In this document: positions 47,157 to 55,704 of the stretch, piece by piece | How the letters are laid out: each line of letters starts with the position of its first letter | How positions within the stretch are numbered: the stretch's first letter is position 1 | From: JAYREN01 sp963663375 | Lineage (GTDB): Bacteria > Acidobacteriota > Holophagae > Holophagales > Holophagaceae | Assembly: GCA_963663375.1 (NCBI GenBank) | Contig: OY760195.1 | Span: 1,860,001 to 1,924,000 of the forward strand | Length of the DNA stretch: 64,000 bases | Direction of reading: 5' to 3' | Notes under the pieces: generated by a model | Seen by the model: the letters and a program-made list of their open reading frames with translations, nothing else | Told to the model about the DNA's origin: nothing | Database searches by the model: none | Program-made: the position numbers and the translations under genes

Positions 47157-48032
47157 TTAGGCCATGCTCTCGCGATCATTCCAGGCCAGGCGCCCCTTGG
47201 TCTTCAGCAATCCCACGATTCCAAGGGCCAGCAATCCAACGGCGAGAGCCCAGGTCCAAACGGCGGGCCAGGATCCAACCTGAATCCCCATGGCCGTCGC
47301 CAAAGAATCGGGTGCCCCATTACCGAAGGCATGAGCAAAAAGGCATGGCCACAGGGAGCCCGTTTCCGCAAACAGCCATCCCACAAAGAGGCCGAACACC
47401 CCCGCTCCGACGAATTGCCCCAGGTTCCCATGAGACGCGCCAAAGAGGATTGCACTCGCCAAAATCGCGAACCATTTGGGATAGTGCTTCAGAAAACCTC
47501 CCAAGATGATCCCCCGAAATACCACTTCCTCCCAAAGAGGCGCTCCCACAATCGCCAGCAACCACCCGTGCGCACCAGCACCGGGGCTAGGGTCAGCAGG
47601 GCCGATGGAAATCAGATTGGTTTGCAGCATCACCAGGAGGAAGCACCACGTAAGTGCCCTTTCGCCAACCGAACCCACCACAATGGACGGCCAGCTTCCC
47701 CAGGGAACGGGACGAAGCGCGAGCATATCTCCGAACGTGCGCCGTCCCCAGAGCCGCGCCAACAGAGGCGCAGACAGGGACGCGAGGACTACGACAGCCG
47801 CCATCGCCACCGCAGTCGCCCCGTACCATTCCAACCGAATGAAGGGACCGGCGATCAGAAACGCCAAGATGGGCTGGGCCTTACCAATCAGCCACACCAT
47901 CAGCATGGCTTGAAGAAGCCCAGGAAAGCCTTCCCGCCGGAGTTCTTGCTTCAAGAGACCCCATGCAGAATTGGATTTCAATGCCTGGATTTCCAGTTCG
48001 GGTGGAGAAAGGGTGTCGACCGCTGGCGCCAT
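47157..48032 (-). CDS. CPBP-family intramembrane protease (CAAX-like)
   Basis: The 291-aa protein has about seven hydrophobic segments and the ABI/CPBP motifs in order: WEEVVFRGIILG (catalytic EE with R), FGASHGNLGQF (His), and LFAHAFGN (His plus Asn). CPBP proteins are membrane glutamic proteases related to Rce1, in bacteria often linked to peptide processing or immunity. It lies 58 bases upstream of gpmI on the same strand, so it may share the transcript. Substrate unknown. Confidence 0.9.
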   Translation of the reverse strand: MAPAVDTLSPPELEIQALKSNSAWGLLKQELRREGFPGLLQAMLMVWLIGKAQPILAFLIAGPFIRLEWYGATAVAMAAVVVLASLSAPLLARLWGRRTFGDMLALRPVPWGSWPSIVVGSVGERALTWCFLLVMLQTNLISIGPADPSPGAGAHGWLLAIVGAPLWEEVVFRGIILGGFLKHYPKWFAILASAILFGASHGNLGQFVGAGVFGLFVGWLFAETGSLWPCLFAHAFGNGAPDSLATAMGIQVGSWPAVWTWALAVGLLALGIVGLLKTKGRLAWNDRESMA

Positions 48033-48200
48033 AAGAATCCCAATTCTCAGAGTTTCTTCCCCTACGGAGTTGCGAGACTTCCGTTTACGGGGAATCTCTC
48101 ATGACCCGCTCAACGCTACTGGCCCCCGCAGCGACTTGGGAGGATCATTGGGACCGCCGAGCACACCACCACTGGCATCACGCCATCACAAGGAGACCCC

Positions 48201-48701
48201 ATGGACCGCAGCAAGAGCATCGCCCTGCTGAATCACGCCGTTGCCGATGAACTGCAGGCTGTTCACCAGTACATGTACTTCCACTTCCATCTCGATGACC
48301 AGGGCCTCGCACCCCTTTCCATGCTCTTCAAGCGCACGGCCATCGAGGAAATGATGCACGTGGAGAAGCTGGCGGACCGCATCCTCTTCCTGAAGGGCGA
48401 GGTGGAAGTAGCGCCCGCAGGCCCCGTGGCAAAGATCACGGATCCCACCGCCATGCTGAAGAAGGCCATGGAGATGGAGGCCGGCAGTCAGATCGACTAC
48501 AACAAGGCCGCCCTGGAGTGCGGCGCCAACGCCGACGCCGTCACCAAGCAGCTCTTCGAGAGCCTGGTGGTGGACGAAGAGCGCCACTTCGACCAGTACG
48601 AAAAGCAGTTCGAGAAAATCGAGCGCTTCGGCCTCAACTATCTGGCCCTTCAGTCCTTCGGCAACTCCGCTGAACCCGGTGCCGCCCACCCCACGGCCTA
48701 G
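48201..48701 (+). CDS. bfr: Bacterioferritin
   Basis: A haem-containing ferritin that oxidises and stores iron. The 166-aa four-helix protein has the ferroxidase ligands in ADELQAVHQYMYFHFH, IEEMMHVEKLADRILFL and DEERHFDQYEKQ. The EM pair in IEEMMH aligns with E51-M52, the haem-ligand position. AAGGAG stands before ATG 48201. Located upstream of the peroxide-defence genes, it fits an iron/oxidative-stress neighbourhood. No Fur box was convincingly seen in the 168-base gap upstream. Confidence 0.93.
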   Translation: MDRSKSIALLNHAVADELQAVHQYMYFHFHLDDQGLAPLSMLFKRTAIEEMMHVEKLADRILFLKGEVEVAPAGPVAKITDPTAMLKKAMEMEAGSQIDYNKAALECGANADAVTKQLFESLVVDEERHFDQYEKQFEKIERFGLNYLALQSFGNSAEPGAAHPTA

Positions 48702-48703
48702 CC

Positions 48704-48880
48704 GTGAAGAAGCTGAAGGACAAGGAACTCTGCAAGCTCGTCAAGGATGACGCGCTTGCGGAGTCCCTGGACGCCTTCAAGAAGCTGGTGGAGGCGCCCA
48801 CCCACCTCTGCCTCAAGTGCGGGCGCGTCAGCAATGACAAGAAGCGGCTCTGCAAACCGGAGCGACTCACGGGTCAATAG
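48704..48880 (+). CDS. Small zinc-knuckle-like protein (58 aa) after bacterioferritin
   Basis: A 58-codon frame starts at GTG 48704, two bases after the bacterioferritin stop. It encodes MKKLKDKELCKLVKDDAL, a Lys-rich helix, and HLCLKCGRVSNDKKRLCKP, giving a CxxCG plus Cys pattern that may bind one metal. Spacing suggests coexpression with bfr. I do not recognise the family; a role with iron or zinc handling is only a guess. Confidence 0.6.
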   Translation: MKKLKDKELCKLVKDDALAESLDAFKKLVEAPTHLCLKCGRVSNDKKRLCKPERLTGQ

Positions 48881-49029
48881 CGGTAAGGGGCATTCCCGTC
48901 TCGCCCGGCGACCCGGCTTGAGTTACTAATGGATGCCGAGTGCGCGGGATCGGAATCCTCCAGTTTTTCCTCCCCCTTGGCTTCGAACAGTCGCATGTCT
49001 CCACAGGGTGGGAGGACGAATCAGGTTGG

Positions 49030-49575
49030 TCAGTTCGACGGTACCCCCGGGTCGGAACCCAGGGCCGCAGCCACCCCGTTCACGGTGGCCGCGATGCGGA
49101 TGGCGTCGTGGATCTGCTGTTCGGTGAAGCCACCCTCGATCAGGGTCTTCTCGTGGGCGCGGACGCAAACCTCGCAGCCGTTCACCGCGCTCACCGCCAG
49201 ACAGTAGAGTTCGAAGTCCAGCTTGGGGCCCGCCGGTTTGGCGATGCGGTTCATGCGCAGGCGGGCCGGAAGTTGGCCGTAGCTCTCCTTGCCCACCATG
49301 TGGCGGAACCGATAGAAGATGTTGTTCATCCCCATGAGCGCTGCGGCGGCCAGGGCATCCTCCACCGCGATTTCACCCGCACGGGAAAGCGCCTCCTGGC
49401 GGAGCGTCTCCCGAAGCGCGCCGTGGCGGGTGGCCGTTGCCACCGCCAGGGCCGTGCCGTATTGCTGAAGGGGGCTGAGGCTGGATTCGCCCAGCACCGC
49501 CTGGATGTTGAGTTTCAAATCCTTGGCGTATTCCGGCAGGCTTTCGCGCAGGCCTTCGAGATCCAGGGTCGCCAT
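49030..49575 (-). CDS. ahpD: Alkyl hydroperoxide reductase AhpD
   Basis: AhpD is a small carboxymuconolactone-decarboxylase-fold disulfide reductase/peroxidase that supports AhpC. The 181-aa protein has the active-site CEVCVRAHEK (C134, C137, H141), the preceding FELYCLAVSAVNG, and the family N-terminal ESLPEYAKDLKLNIQAVL. Length matches mycobacterial-type AhpD. It begins two bases after the ahpC stop region, so ahpC-ahpD form a tight operon divergent from oxyR. Confidence 0.95.
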   Translation of the reverse strand: MATLDLEGLRESLPEYAKDLKLNIQAVLGESSLSPLQQYGTALAVATATRHGALRETLRQEALSRAGEIAVEDALAAAALMGMNNIFYRFRHMVGKESYGQLPARLRMNRIAKPAGPKLDFELYCLAVSAVNGCEVCVRAHEKTLIEGGFTEQQIHDAIRIAATVNGVAAALGSDPGVPSN

Positions 49576-49577
49576 GG

Positions 49578-50114
49578 TCACACCTGCAGCGTGGCGTCGC
49601 CCTTCTGCCAATTGCAGGGGCACAGTTCATCGGTCTGCAGGGCATCCAACACCCGCAGCACTTCTTCTACACTGCGCCCCACGCTCAGGTCGTTGACGCT
49701 GACGTGACGGATGATCCCCTCGGGATCCACGATGAAGGTGGCCCGCAAGGGCACGCCCGCCTCCTTGTGCAGCACGCCCAGGGCCGTGCTCAGCTCCCGC
49801 TTGGTGTCCGCGAGCATGGGAAAGGGCAGATCCTTCAGATCCGCGTGGTTGTTGCGCCAGGCCAAATGCACGAAGTGGGTGTCCGTGCTGGCGCCCAGCA
49901 CCTGGGCATCCCGGTCCAGAAAATCGCCGTTGCGCTTGCCGAAGGCGGCAATCTCCGTGGGGCAGACGAAGGTGAAGTCCATGGGCCAGAGGAAGAGCAC
50001 CTTCCACTTTCCCGAGAAACTGTCCTGGGTAAGGGTCTGGAATTCCTTGCCCTTCTCGAGACTGGTCACGGCCTGCAATTCGAAGGAAGGAAGGCGATCG
50101 CCAACGGTCAGCAT
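49578..50114 (-). CDS. ahpC: Alkyl hydroperoxide reductase AhpC (peroxiredoxin)
   Basis: A two-cysteine peroxiredoxin that reduces peroxides. The 178-aa protein has peroxidatic C51 in MDFTFVCPTEIAAF and a C-terminal CPC (C165/C167) with the resolving cysteine. Other family motifs are STDTHFVHLAWRNN and ATFIVDPEGIIRHVSVNDLSVGRSVEEVLRVL. AGGAG lies seven bases before ATG 50114. The pairing with ahpD and the absence of ahpF suggest reduction through AhpD and a lipoamide-type or thioredoxin route. An OxyR-like site lies in the shared promoter region. Confidence 0.96.
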   Translation of the reverse strand: MLTVGDRLPSFELQAVTSLEKGKEFQTLTQDSFSGKWKVLFLWPMDFTFVCPTEIAAFGKRNGDFLDRDAQVLGASTDTHFVHLAWRNNHADLKDLPFPMLADTKRELSTALGVLHKEAGVPLRATFIVDPEGIIRHVSVNDLSVGRSVEEVLRVLDALQTDELCPCNWQKGDATLQV

Positions 50115-50189
50115 CTCAATTCTCCTGTGGGGTGGGGCGCACTCTTCGCGCCGCTTCACCAGCTTCGTTCCGAGACTGTTGCGGGTCCA

Positions 50190-50226
50190 AGATATCGTTT
50201 CTATGTTTTTGATAGATAATACAAAT
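50190..50226. promoter_or_regulatory. Predicted OxyR operator between oxyR and ahpCD
   Basis: Two 15-base elements (50190-50204 and 50212-50226) are separated by seven bases. The second reads ATAG-ATAATAC-AAAT and the first ends in CTAT, giving a good fit to the E. coli OxyR pattern ATAGnTnnnAnCTAT-N7-ATAGnTnnnAnCTAT. The site abuts the oxyR ATG, consistent with autorepression and activation of ahpC on the opposite strand. Confidence 0.7.
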
Positions 50227-50227
50227 C

Positions 50228-51151
50228 ATGGATGCGACACCTCTACCTTTCACCCTGCGCCAGATGCAGTACGCCCTCGCCGTGGCGGAGACACTCAATT
50301 TTCGCCGGGCCGCCGATCTGTGCGCCGTGGCGCAACCCTCTCTCAGCTCCCAGCTCGCGGCCCTGGAGAATGCCCTGGGTGTCCCGATCTTCGAACGTGG
50401 CCGGGGTGGCGTGCGGGTGACGCCCCCCGGTCAGGCCCTCCTGGCTCGCATGGAACGCATGCTGGCCGAGGGCCGCGAACTGGCCCAGGAGGCCCAGACC
50501 TTTCTGGATCCCTTCGCGGGTTCGCTGCGCCTGGGCATCATCCCCACCCTCGCGCCCTACGCACTGCCCTTTCTGGTGCCCGCCCTGCGGGAGGCCTTTC
50601 CCCGCCTGCTTCCCCTCTGGACCGAGGCGCACACGGACACCCTCGTGGCCGCCCTCCAGAAGAGCGAGTTGGATGGCGCCATCCTGGCTCTGGAGGCCGA
50701 TCTGGGCGACCTGGAGCACCTGGTGTTGGGCAAGGATCCCTTCCGCGTCTGTTTGCCGACCACCCATCGCCTCGCCCGACGCAAACAGGCCCTTCGGGAG
50801 GAGGAACTTGAAGGGGAGCGACTGCTCCTGCTGGAGGACGGCCACTGTCTCCGGGGCCAGGCCCTCGCGGCCTGCAGGGGGGCTCGCCTGGAGGAACTGG
50901 GCTACCGCGCCACCAGCCTGCCCACCCTGGTGCAGATGGTGGCCAGCGGTGCAGGCATCACCCTGCTCCCCCGGCTGGCGGTGGCCACCGAAGCGGCCCG
51001 CGCCTCGGTGGTGATGCGTCCCCTGGCGGAGCCCGTGCCCTTCCGTACCCTGGTCCTGGTGTGGCGCCGGGGCACTTTCGCCCAAGGGGCCCTGCGGCGT
51101 CTCGGCCCCGTGGCCGCAAAGGCCTTCCGGAAGAATCCCGACGGGATGTGA
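50228..51151 (+). CDS. oxyR: Hydrogen peroxide-sensing regulator OxyR
   Basis: A LysR-family activator. The 307-aa protein has an N-terminal winged helix (RQMQYALAVAETLNFRRAADLCAVAQPSLSSQLAALENALGV). The redox pair is conserved in LLLLEDGHCLRGQALAAC: C207 and C216, with the same nine-residue spacing as C199/C208 of E. coli OxyR. GAGITLLPRLAV completes the regulatory domain. It is divergent from ahpC-ahpD with a predicted OxyR site at its start codon. OxyR, rather than PerR, is therefore the likely peroxide sensor here. Confidence 0.95.
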   Translation: MDATPLPFTLRQMQYALAVAETLNFRRAADLCAVAQPSLSSQLAALENALGVPIFERGRGGVRVTPPGQALLARMERMLAEGRELAQEAQTFLDPFAGSLRLGIIPTLAPYALPFLVPALREAFPRLLPLWTEAHTDTLVAALQKSELDGAILALEADLGDLEHLVLGKDPFRVCLPTTHRLARRKQALREEELEGERLLLLEDGHCLRGQALAACRGARLEELGYRATSLPTLVQMVASGAGITLLPRLAVATEAARASVVMRPLAEPVPFRTLVLVWRRGTFAQGALRRLGPVAAKAFRKNPDGM

Positions 51152-51209
51152 TTTTCTCCACCCTGCCCTCGGTCTAAGCTCAAGTCGGCCCTATGCCTGG
51201 AGGTTGACC

Positions 51210-51377
51210 ATGTCCCACACCATTACCGATTCCTGCATCGCCTGCGGCGCCTGCCTGCCCGAGTGCCCCACCGAAGCCATCAGCGAAGGCGATATCTACG
51301 TCATCGACGGCGAAAAGTGCACCGACTGCGGCACCTGCGTTGATGCCTGCCCCACGGGCTCCATCGTCGCCGGTTGA
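51210..51377 (+). CDS. 2[4Fe-4S] ferredoxin
   Basis: A 55-aa protein with two CxxCxxCxxxCP clusters: CIACGACLPECP and CTDCGTCVDACP, typical of clostridial-type low-potential ferredoxins. GGAGG is placed before ATG 51210, and a good terminator follows, so it is a single-gene unit. It likely donates electrons in anaerobic metabolism; partners are not local. Confidence 0.95.
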   Translation: MSHTITDSCIACGACLPECPTEAISEGDIYVIDGEKCTDCGTCVDACPTGSIVAG

Positions 51378-51401
51378 AGCGCTGCATAGATCAAGCGAAC
51401 G

Positions 51402-51424
51402 GGCCCGCGAATGCGGGCCTTTTC
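51402..51424 (+). terminator. Terminator after ferredoxin
   Basis: A seven-base-pair stem GGCCCGC/GCGGGCC with a GAAT loop is followed by TTTTCATTT, 24 bases after the stop. Confidence 0.85.
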
Positions 51425-51460
51425 ATTTCAATGCCAAGCCACGGCTCGCAACCGACCAGG

Positions 51461-52183
51461 CTATGGATGGGCACGCGTCAGGTCCCTGAATTTCGAGTTG
51501 CGGCTCAATGGAACGAATCGAGGTTCTTCCCTCGCCTCCGTTGCCAGCCTTGGCTCGCGCGAAATGGCATCTTCAAGGTCGAAAAGGGCCCTGTCCGTGC
51601 GTTTCCCCGCAGCAAAGGCCATGGCTCGGAAATACCTATACTTTGCGATCCCCGGTTGGTGATGGATCAATTTCGTATAGGTCTCCGCGGCCCGACGATA
51701 GTAACCCAGCTGGAATTCGGCCTCCGCCATCAGGAGCAAAACCTTGGCTTTGGGTGCATCCAACGGGAGCCCATCCTGCATTCGCAAGACCAATCCCGGA
51801 TCCGATTCCACCAGCTCTCGAATGTTGGTGGCTCGAGCCGCCCGAATCAGGCTGTCTTCATCCATCTGTGTGATCTGGTTGAAGGTCGCCGTGGTGGCAG
51901 GAAGCGCTGGATTAACAGCGCGGGTCACCGCGGGGATCTTCTCGATCGGTGAGCCCTGGGCTGTCTTTGACCCGGGCGGCAGCGAAGGGCCTGGCATAGC
52001 AGGCTGCTCGGCGGAGGGTTTGGGTTGATCGCCCTGAGCCAACTCTGAATCCTTGAACGCCACCAGCATCGCGATAAAAAGCGCCCCAACGACCAGCGCG
52101 ATCGTGACTCGCCGGAAATACCAAGGCTGAGGGCTGGAGGCCCACAGGTTGAGATCGGGCACATGAACGCGGGGATTGGCCAT
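51461..52183 (-). CDS. Membrane-anchored protein with TPR-like region
   Basis: The 240-aa protein has one membrane helix (about residues 25-45, RRVTIALVVGALFIAMLVAF) after a short cytoplasmic N-terminus, then a Pro-rich linker. The helical C-terminal part (AEAEFQLGYYRRAAETYTKLIHHQPGIAKYRYFRAMAFAAGKRTDRALFDLEDAI) has TPR spacing. ATG 52183 is chosen without a strong ribosome-binding site; an upstream start at 52360 is possible. Such proteins often scaffold envelope complexes. No specific family recognised. Confidence 0.65.
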   Translation of the reverse strand: MANPRVHVPDLNLWASSPQPWYFRRVTIALVVGALFIAMLVAFKDSELAQGDQPKPSAEQPAMPGPSLPPGSKTAQGSPIEKIPAVTRAVNPALPATTATFNQITQMDEDSLIRAARATNIRELVESDPGLVLRMQDGLPLDAPKAKVLLLMAEAEFQLGYYRRAAETYTKLIHHQPGIAKYRYFRAMAFAAGKRTDRALFDLEDAISREPRLATEAREEPRFVPLSRNSKFRDLTRAHP

Positions 52184-52448
52184 GAATATGGAGCGCCTTC
52201 TAGAGGGAAGGACCTGACCACCTGGATCGTGGCCGGATTCAGGGTCCGAGTCTATCGTCGATCCGCCCACGATGGGCCTCTGTAGGGGCAGTGGAGAAAC
52301 CGGCTGGACCGTCGATTGGTACCGATGAGCCCATGGCGGCCTCCGATTGGCCTGGGGCATCGACGCTCTCCCCGGTTTCGGATCACCCTGTCTGAGTCAT
52401 CATGGTGCGAGAAATCCGCCCGAACACCCACCCTTGAAAGGACCCGCA

Positions 52449-54776
52449 ATGGAAGCCCAACTGTCGACCCTCTGGCTGCCGGTGGTCGGTGGCCTCGCCG
52501 CCCTCCTGATCCTGCTGAAATCCTTCACCATCGCCAAGGGCAACCAGATCATCCTGCTGGAGCGCCGATGGTTCGGCAGGCAGATGCCCGATGGCCGCAC
52601 CGTGGCGCTGCGCAACGAAGTGGGCGTGCAGGCCCGGGTGCTCGGCCCCGGCTTCCACTTGCTGATCCCCTTCATCTACAAGGTGATCAAGCGGGATTTC
52701 TGCATCATCCAGGAGAACAAGGTGGGGGTGGTGCGGGCGGTGGCAGGGGCACCCATCCCCAGTGGACAGTTCATGGCCAAAGCCGTGGAGTGCGATCTCT
52801 TCCAGGACGGCGAGGCCTTCCTGCGCAACGGTGGTGAGAAGGGCCCCCAGCTGGCGATCCTCCCCGAGGGTGAATACAAGATCAATCCCCACCTCTTCGA
52901 TGTGGAAGAAGTGGACGCCACCATGATCCACGACGACGAAGTGGGCTACGTGGAATCCATCGCCGGACAGCCCGTCACCCGCGAGGGCGGGAACTTCGGC
53001 TCTCCCGTGGCCTGCGACAGTTTCCAGGACGCCCAGGCCTTCATCCTGAATGGCGGCCAGAAGGGACCGCAGATCGCCTTCCTGCAGCCCGGCTACTACC
53101 GCATCAACACGCTGATGTTCAAAGTCCAGAAGGTGCCCATCACCAAGATCCCCGGCGGCAAGGTCGGCCTGGTGGAGGCGGCAGACGGCGCCCGCATCCC
53201 CGAGGGGCGCCTGCTGGCGGCACGGGTGAAGGGTCACGGAAACTTCTTCGATGGCGAGGCCTTCATCAAGAACGGCGGCGAGCGCGGTCGGCAGCTGGAT
53301 GTGCTCATGCCCGGCGTCTACCGCCTGAATCCCAGACTCTTCCGGGTCATCGATATCGTGGACTGGACGCACATCGAGGCCGATCAGGTGGGCATCGTCA
53401 CCATCAACGAAGGCAAGCCCATCGTCGACTCCTCCAAGATCGCCGCGGAGGAGCTGCCCCTGGGCACCCACGACAACTTCCAGGATGCGGATGCCTTCCT
53501 GAAGGCGGGCGGCCAGAAGGGCCTCCAGATCCCCGTGCTCCGCGCAGGCAACTACGCCATCAACCCCTGGTTCGCCACCATCGAAAAGGTGGACATGATC
53601 CGCGTGGACATCGGCAACTGCGGGGTAGTGACCAGCTACGTGGGCAGCGAAGGTGCCGATCTCACCGATGATGCCGTGAACGCCAAGATCGTGGCCAACG
53701 GCAGCAAGGGCATCTGGGCGGACCCGCTTCAACCAGGCAAACACCCGCTGAACACCAAGATCTGCAAGGTGGATATCGTGCCCACCACCCAGATTCTCCT
53801 CAACTGGGCCGATAACCGCAGCAGCGCCCACGAGCTGGATTCCAACCTCAAGACCATCACCCTGCGCACCGCCGACGCCTTCAACGTGAACATGGATGTC
53901 AGCGTCATCATCCACATCCCCATGAAGAATGCACCCAAGGTGATCGCCAATCTGGGCTCCGTGCGCAACATGATCAGCCAGGTGCTGGAACCGGCCATCA
54001 GCAGCCACTTCCGCAATGCCGCCCAGTACATCAAGGCCCTGGATCTATACACCCAGCGCAAGGAACTGCAGGAGAAGGCCAAGGAGCACATCGATACCGT
54101 GCTGCGCGTCCACCACATCGATTCCAAGGACACGCTCATCGCCGATGTGGTGCTGCCGGTGGAACTCACCAAGACCGTGACGGATCGCCAGATCGCCGAA
54201 CAGGAGAAGAAGACCTTCGCCACCCAGAAGGAAGCTCAGGATGAGCGGCGCAACCTGGAGAACGCCAAGGCCCAGGCCAACATGCAACCCCAGGTGGTGG
54301 AATCGGAACGTAACGTGGAGATCCAGAAGAATCTCGCCGAGGGCCGCATCAAGGAGGCTGAAGGCTCCAAGCAGGCGGCGATCCTGATGGCCGAAGGCCA
54401 GGCCACGGCGGTGAAACTGCAGGCAGGCGGCAAGGCCGAGGCCACCAAGGTCAATGCCGATGCGGATTCCGAGGCCATCAAGAAGGTCGGTGGCGCCGAG
54501 GCCGAGATCATCCTGGCCAAGGGGGTCTCCACCGCCGAGGCCTACAAGCTCGAAGTGGCCGCCATGGGGCGCGAAGTCTTCGGCCAGATCCGAGTGGTCG
54601 AGAAGATCGCCGCCAGCGACCTCAAGCTCATCCCCGACAACCTGATCCTGGGCGGTGGCGGCAGCGACGGCAACGCCATGGTGAACGGCCTCTTCGGCAT
54701 CGCCCTGTTAGAGAAACTCAGTGGCCGCAGCTTCGTGGTCAAGGATGGCGCAGAAGCCGCGCCCAAGACCCTCTAA
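52449..54776 (+). CDS. Large SPFH (flotillin-like) protein with tandem N-terminal repeats
   Basis: The 775-aa protein begins with a membrane helix (about 8-28). Next come four clear repeats of about 75 residues, each with F-x-D-x-x-AF-x-x-x-GG-x-[KR]G-x-Q and [PA]G-x-Y-x-[IL]N: cores at 118-155, 192-229, 266-303 and 344-381. Degenerate copies flank them at 30-80 and 410-444. An SPFH core (about 445-580), a charged coiled coil (580-700, with AEG-QA repeats) and a Gly-rich end with a last hydrophobic segment follow. Flotillin-type SPFH proteins oligomerise on membranes. The beta-repeat/SPFH/coiled-coil order resembles major vault protein. Strong terminator downstream. Confidence 0.88.
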   Translation: MEAQLSTLWLPVVGGLAALLILLKSFTIAKGNQIILLERRWFGRQMPDGRTVALRNEVGVQARVLGPGFHLLIPFIYKVIKRDFCIIQENKVGVVRAVAGAPIPSGQFMAKAVECDLFQDGEAFLRNGGEKGPQLAILPEGEYKINPHLFDVEEVDATMIHDDEVGYVESIAGQPVTREGGNFGSPVACDSFQDAQAFILNGGQKGPQIAFLQPGYYRINTLMFKVQKVPITKIPGGKVGLVEAADGARIPEGRLLAARVKGHGNFFDGEAFIKNGGERGRQLDVLMPGVYRLNPRLFRVIDIVDWTHIEADQVGIVTINEGKPIVDSSKIAAEELPLGTHDNFQDADAFLKAGGQKGLQIPVLRAGNYAINPWFATIEKVDMIRVDIGNCGVVTSYVGSEGADLTDDAVNAKIVANGSKGIWADPLQPGKHPLNTKICKVDIVPTTQILLNWADNRSSAHELDSNLKTITLRTADAFNVNMDVSVIIHIPMKNAPKVIANLGSVRNMISQVLEPAISSHFRNAAQYIKALDLYTQRKELQEKAKEHIDTVLRVHHIDSKDTLIADVVLPVELTKTVTDRQIAEQEKKTFATQKEAQDERRNLENAKAQANMQPQVVESERNVEIQKNLAEGRIKEAEGSKQAAILMAEGQATAVKLQAGGKAEATKVNADADSEAIKKVGGAEAEIILAKGVSTAEAYKLEVAAMGREVFGQIRVVEKIAASDLKLIPDNLILGGGGSDGNAMVNGLFGIALLEKLSGRSFVVKDGAEAAPKTL

Positions 54777-54791
54777 CGACCCTCTACCCTT

Positions 54792-54830
54792 GCGACCCGC
54801 GCATCAAATTCGATGCGCGGGTCGCTCTTT
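54792..54830 (+). terminator. Terminator after the SPFH gene
   Basis: A perfect 14-base-pair stem GCGACCCGCGCATC/GATGCGCGGGTCGC with a six-base loop is followed by TCTTT, 16 bases after the stop. Confidence 0.9.
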
Positions 54831-54894
54831 ACCGAGCAAATGCCAAGACAGACCCGCCATCGAAGGATCCGGGCAATTTGCAGGAAGATCCATT

Positions 54895-54930
54895 GGCCAC
54901 AAAGAACGCAAAAGGCGCAAAAAAGGAAGA
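54895..54930. repeat. Dispersed GGCCACAAAGAACGC repeat
   Basis: GGCCACAAAGAACGCAAAAG and the following GCGCAAAAAAGG match the complement of the GCGTTCTTTGTGGC segment at about 13.85 kb. This links the two intergenic sites as one repeat family. No gene lies in this 184-base gap. Confidence 0.5.
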
Positions 54931-54960
54931 GCCGCGGACCTTTGCCCTTTCAGAATTTCG

Positions 54961-55641
54961 CTACTTCCGAGGAGGGAAGTTGATCGCCCACTTGGAATCC
55001 CGAACGACCTTCATTTCCGCGGGATTGACCACCGCCAGGTGATAGCCCGACTGATCGCGGTACACCACCCTGGCCTCCTCGCGGCTCATCGTGAACACAC
55101 CGTCGATTCCCACGTCCCCCTTGGCCACCGTCACTTGCCGGGTGCCCTTGGGATCGGCGAAGACGAGGGCCGTCTGTGGCTTCTTATCCGCACCCTCGGA
55201 AGCAATGGAGTAGAGCTTCCCGAGGGGGGTAGAAATCCCACTCTCCACCATCGAAACGTCCTGTTCCCCCGCGATGACGGAGTCCGAATCAGGGAGCAGC
55301 CACCAGGATTTCCCATCACTGGTGTCCACGAAGAGGATGTTGCGAGTCGCGGATGGGGAACCCTTGAGACTGAAGGAACGTCCCCCCGTTTCGTGCAACT
55401 CGGCTCGAGCCACGCTGGTGCCCTCCAGCCGCTGGAAGGAGCCCAGCCGGAGTTCCGGTTTCCCCGGCTCCTGAGGTACCGATTCGGGCGCCGCGGCCTG
55501 GGTCCCAGGGGAGGACCGAAACAGCTCCGAGAGGAGCGTGGCAGAGAGCCCCACCACCGCCAGCCCCACCACCAGGAAGATGCCCACCGCATTCACGCGC
55601 CAGACGATCCGGAAGACTTTGGACCAGGTAAGGGCTCTCAT
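54961..55641 (-). CDS. Single-pass membrane protein, unknown function
   Basis: The 226-aa protein has one N-terminal membrane helix (about 17-38, NAVGIFLVVGLAVVGLSATLL) and an extracytoplasmic beta-rich domain with regular strands (ARAELHETGGRSFSL, NILFVDTSDGKSWWLLPDSDSVI, PQTALVFADPKGTRQVTVAKGD, ARVVYRDQSGYHLAVVNPAEMKVV). The pattern suggests a small propeller or sandwich. It stands between the SPFH terminator and the pyrB terminator, so it is transcribed alone. Family not recognised. Confidence 0.7.
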   Translation of the reverse strand: MRALTWSKVFRIVWRVNAVGIFLVVGLAVVGLSATLLSELFRSSPGTQAAAPESVPQEPGKPELRLGSFQRLEGTSVARAELHETGGRSFSLKGSPSATRNILFVDTSDGKSWWLLPDSDSVIAGEQDVSMVESGISTPLGKLYSIASEGADKKPQTALVFADPKGTRQVTVAKGDVGIDGVFTMSREEARVVYRDQSGYHLAVVNPAEMKVVRDSKWAINFPPRK

Positions 55642-55650
55642 GCCGACTCC

Positions 55651-55678
55651 TTGAAAAGAGGCCCGCAGCGCGGGCCTC
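55651..55678 (-). terminator. Terminator after pyrB
   Basis: GAGGCCCGC/GCGGGCCTC is a perfect nine-base-pair stem (55658-55678) with a three-base apex, followed on the minus strand by TTTTC. Confidence 0.85.
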
Positions 55679-55704
55679 GTGACACCATGACGCGCAGAGA
55701 CGGG

